Part shown: positions 62,991 to 64,000 of the stretch, in pieces | Layout: the number at the start of each line of letters is the position of its first letter | How positions within the stretch are numbered: position 1 is the stretch's first letter | Assembly (NCBI RefSeq): GCF_003254395.2 | Contig: NC_037640.1 | Span: forward strand, 840,501-904,500 | Direction of reading: 5' to 3' | Length of the DNA: 64,000 nt | Origin: Apis mellifera | Lineage: Eukaryota > Arthropoda > Insecta > Hymenoptera > Apidae | The notes under the pieces: model-generated | Databases searched by the model: none | Seen by the model: the letters and a program-made list of their open reading frames with translations, nothing else | What the model was told of the DNA's origin: nothing | Program-made: the position numbers and the translations under genes

Positions 62991-64000
62991 TTACAAAAAA
63001 ACTTCATGTAACAGCTGAGAACAACGAATTCTATGTGCAGCATTTCTCCCCAGTCTAATTTTAGAAATTTTTCTTAAGTCAGAGATGGCGCAAGATGACA
63101 TATCATTAATTGATATGTTCCATGAGAAACCATGGAAATCATATGAAAATGAACATGAAAAGGAATTTAGAGAATACAAATCTTTTTTCTTATGAATCTC
63201 TCTAAGAAAAACCAAAATTTTTTACAGGTCGTATCTAAAATTACATTATTAATTCTTGAACTATAATCGAATAGTTAATTATCCTAATGGTTGCAATTTA
63301 ACGATAAAAATTGTATCCAAAATTAATAGCATGAAATTTCAAGTATTGATATTATTATCAATACTTGACTAGTTGTATCTACATTGAATAATATAATACC
63401 CATAGATGCAAAAATAGATTGGTTGTCGCAAATTAATAATTATCCGAGTATTTAATTATTAATTTAATTAATAATTATGCAAGTCTCAATACAAGATAAT
63501 TATTAATTAATTTAAAAAATAATTGTTTAATTCGATGAATAATGACAAATATCTTCATTTTATTTTAATATTGATCGGTGTATCGCATTTTCAGAGCATG
63601 GATTATTTTTCAGAACACGTATATATAATATGTGTCAGTAAAAATTTACATGCCCAGGATTACATTTGATAATTTGAATATTCAAGGTGACTATTGGGAA
63701 AAGTGGAACAGAATCCTTTCATTCTAAATACATATTGTTACGAACGTTGACATTCACAATGTAAAATATCATAAATCGCGGCACAGAAAATGACAACGTA
63801 AGTTATAATCCGAAATTATGAAATATTGATTTAATGAAGTTTCTTTCAAATCTAGAATAAACGTGTTCTCTTCTCCTTGAACGAATATCATATCGTTTCG
63901 TAAATAAATTAAATGTTCTGAAGAAATAATAAGTAAAATAATATTATAAAGGATCAAATGCTTGTCGGATATTACGAATAGAGGAAGAATATTTATAAAG
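62991..64000. other. Coding-like right edge, unrecognised
   Basis: Higher GC than the rest. On the plus strand, 63086-63196 is a 36-codon frame starting MAQDDISLIDMFHEKPWKSY and ending EYKSFFL. On the minus strand the frame at 63215-62991 ends with RLGRNAAHRIRCSQLLHEVF. At 63650-63725 the plus strand reads RITFDNLNIQGDYWEKWNRI after a CCCAG. At 63795-63800 there is a consensus donor context ACGTAAGT. These could be exons of a host gene that continues beyond the window, or an old element. The strand cannot be decided. The minus-strand frame 63769-63957 is another unassigned open stretch. Confidence 0.3.

Noticed and set aside
1..64000. CRISPR array, rRNA, operons or mitochondrial origin
   Set aside because: No regularly spaced repeats with unique spacers, no rRNA-like stretches and no dense coding. 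TA-flanked mariners and an LTR element show nuclear eukaryotic DNA.

Overview
This window looks like a very AT-rich, gene-poor stretch of an insect nuclear chromosome. Runs of A/T, (AT)n microsatellites and poly-A tracts fill most of it, and no long intact open reading frame is present. The best guide to the host is a mariner transposase of the mellifera type (start MENQKEHYRHILL, terminal repeats beginning TTGGGTTGGCAACTAAGTAA). I associate this type with honey bees, so an Apis or other hymenopteran source is my inference. The species cannot be proved from the sequence alone. There are no bacterial-style operons, rRNA, tRNA or CRISPR arrays.

Nearly everything recognisable is a dead mobile element. 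From left to right: 3.3-4.5 kb holds two C-terminal scraps of a DDE transposase whose second D and final E lie about 80-84 residues apart (called Sailor-like here). 7.8-8.2 kb holds a Jockey-like LINE reverse-transcriptase remnant with a 98-bp tandem duplication. 8.9-9.4 kb holds a hAT C-terminal remnant. 10.2-12.5 kb is a decayed Tc1-like element on the minus strand. 14.1-14.5 kb is another Sailor-like scrap. 17.6-17.8 kb holds an RT fragment with a YADD box. 20.4-20.8 kb is one more Sailor-like scrap.

25.2-30.2 kb is the least AT-rich part. It is a decayed LTR retrotransposon, probably BEL/Pao, with two diverged LTRs. A complete but inactive mariner (28055-29248) with 30-bp perfect inverted repeats and a TA duplication sits inside it. 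32.2-33.1 kb is a second hAT remnant. 35.9-36.7 kb is a truncated second copy of the same mariner, and 38.0-39.3 kb is a complete but inactive mariner of a different subfamily. 40.9-49.4 kb contains two diverged direct copies of a 3.3-4.0 kb repeat. The first runs into the best-preserved Sailor-like transposase, which shows all three catalytic positions, and the second stops just before the catalytic core. 58.9-59.7 kb holds a minus-strand transposase remnant of the DUF4817/DDE type. 61.7-62.3 kb is a 556-bp foldback element made of two inverted copies of the 5' end of yet another mariner.

Host genes: none can be called firmly. Candidate small exons on the minus strand (23921-23997; 34.46-34.91 kb) and coding-like segments at both window edges (144-371 minus; 63.0-63.8 kb) could be parts of a gene with very long introns. 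They rest only on splice-like signals and composition. The most unusual structures are the palindromic mariner foldback, the multi-copy Sailor-like family with its large direct repeat, and a frameshift shared by two separate mariner copies, which suggests spread of an already defective copy.
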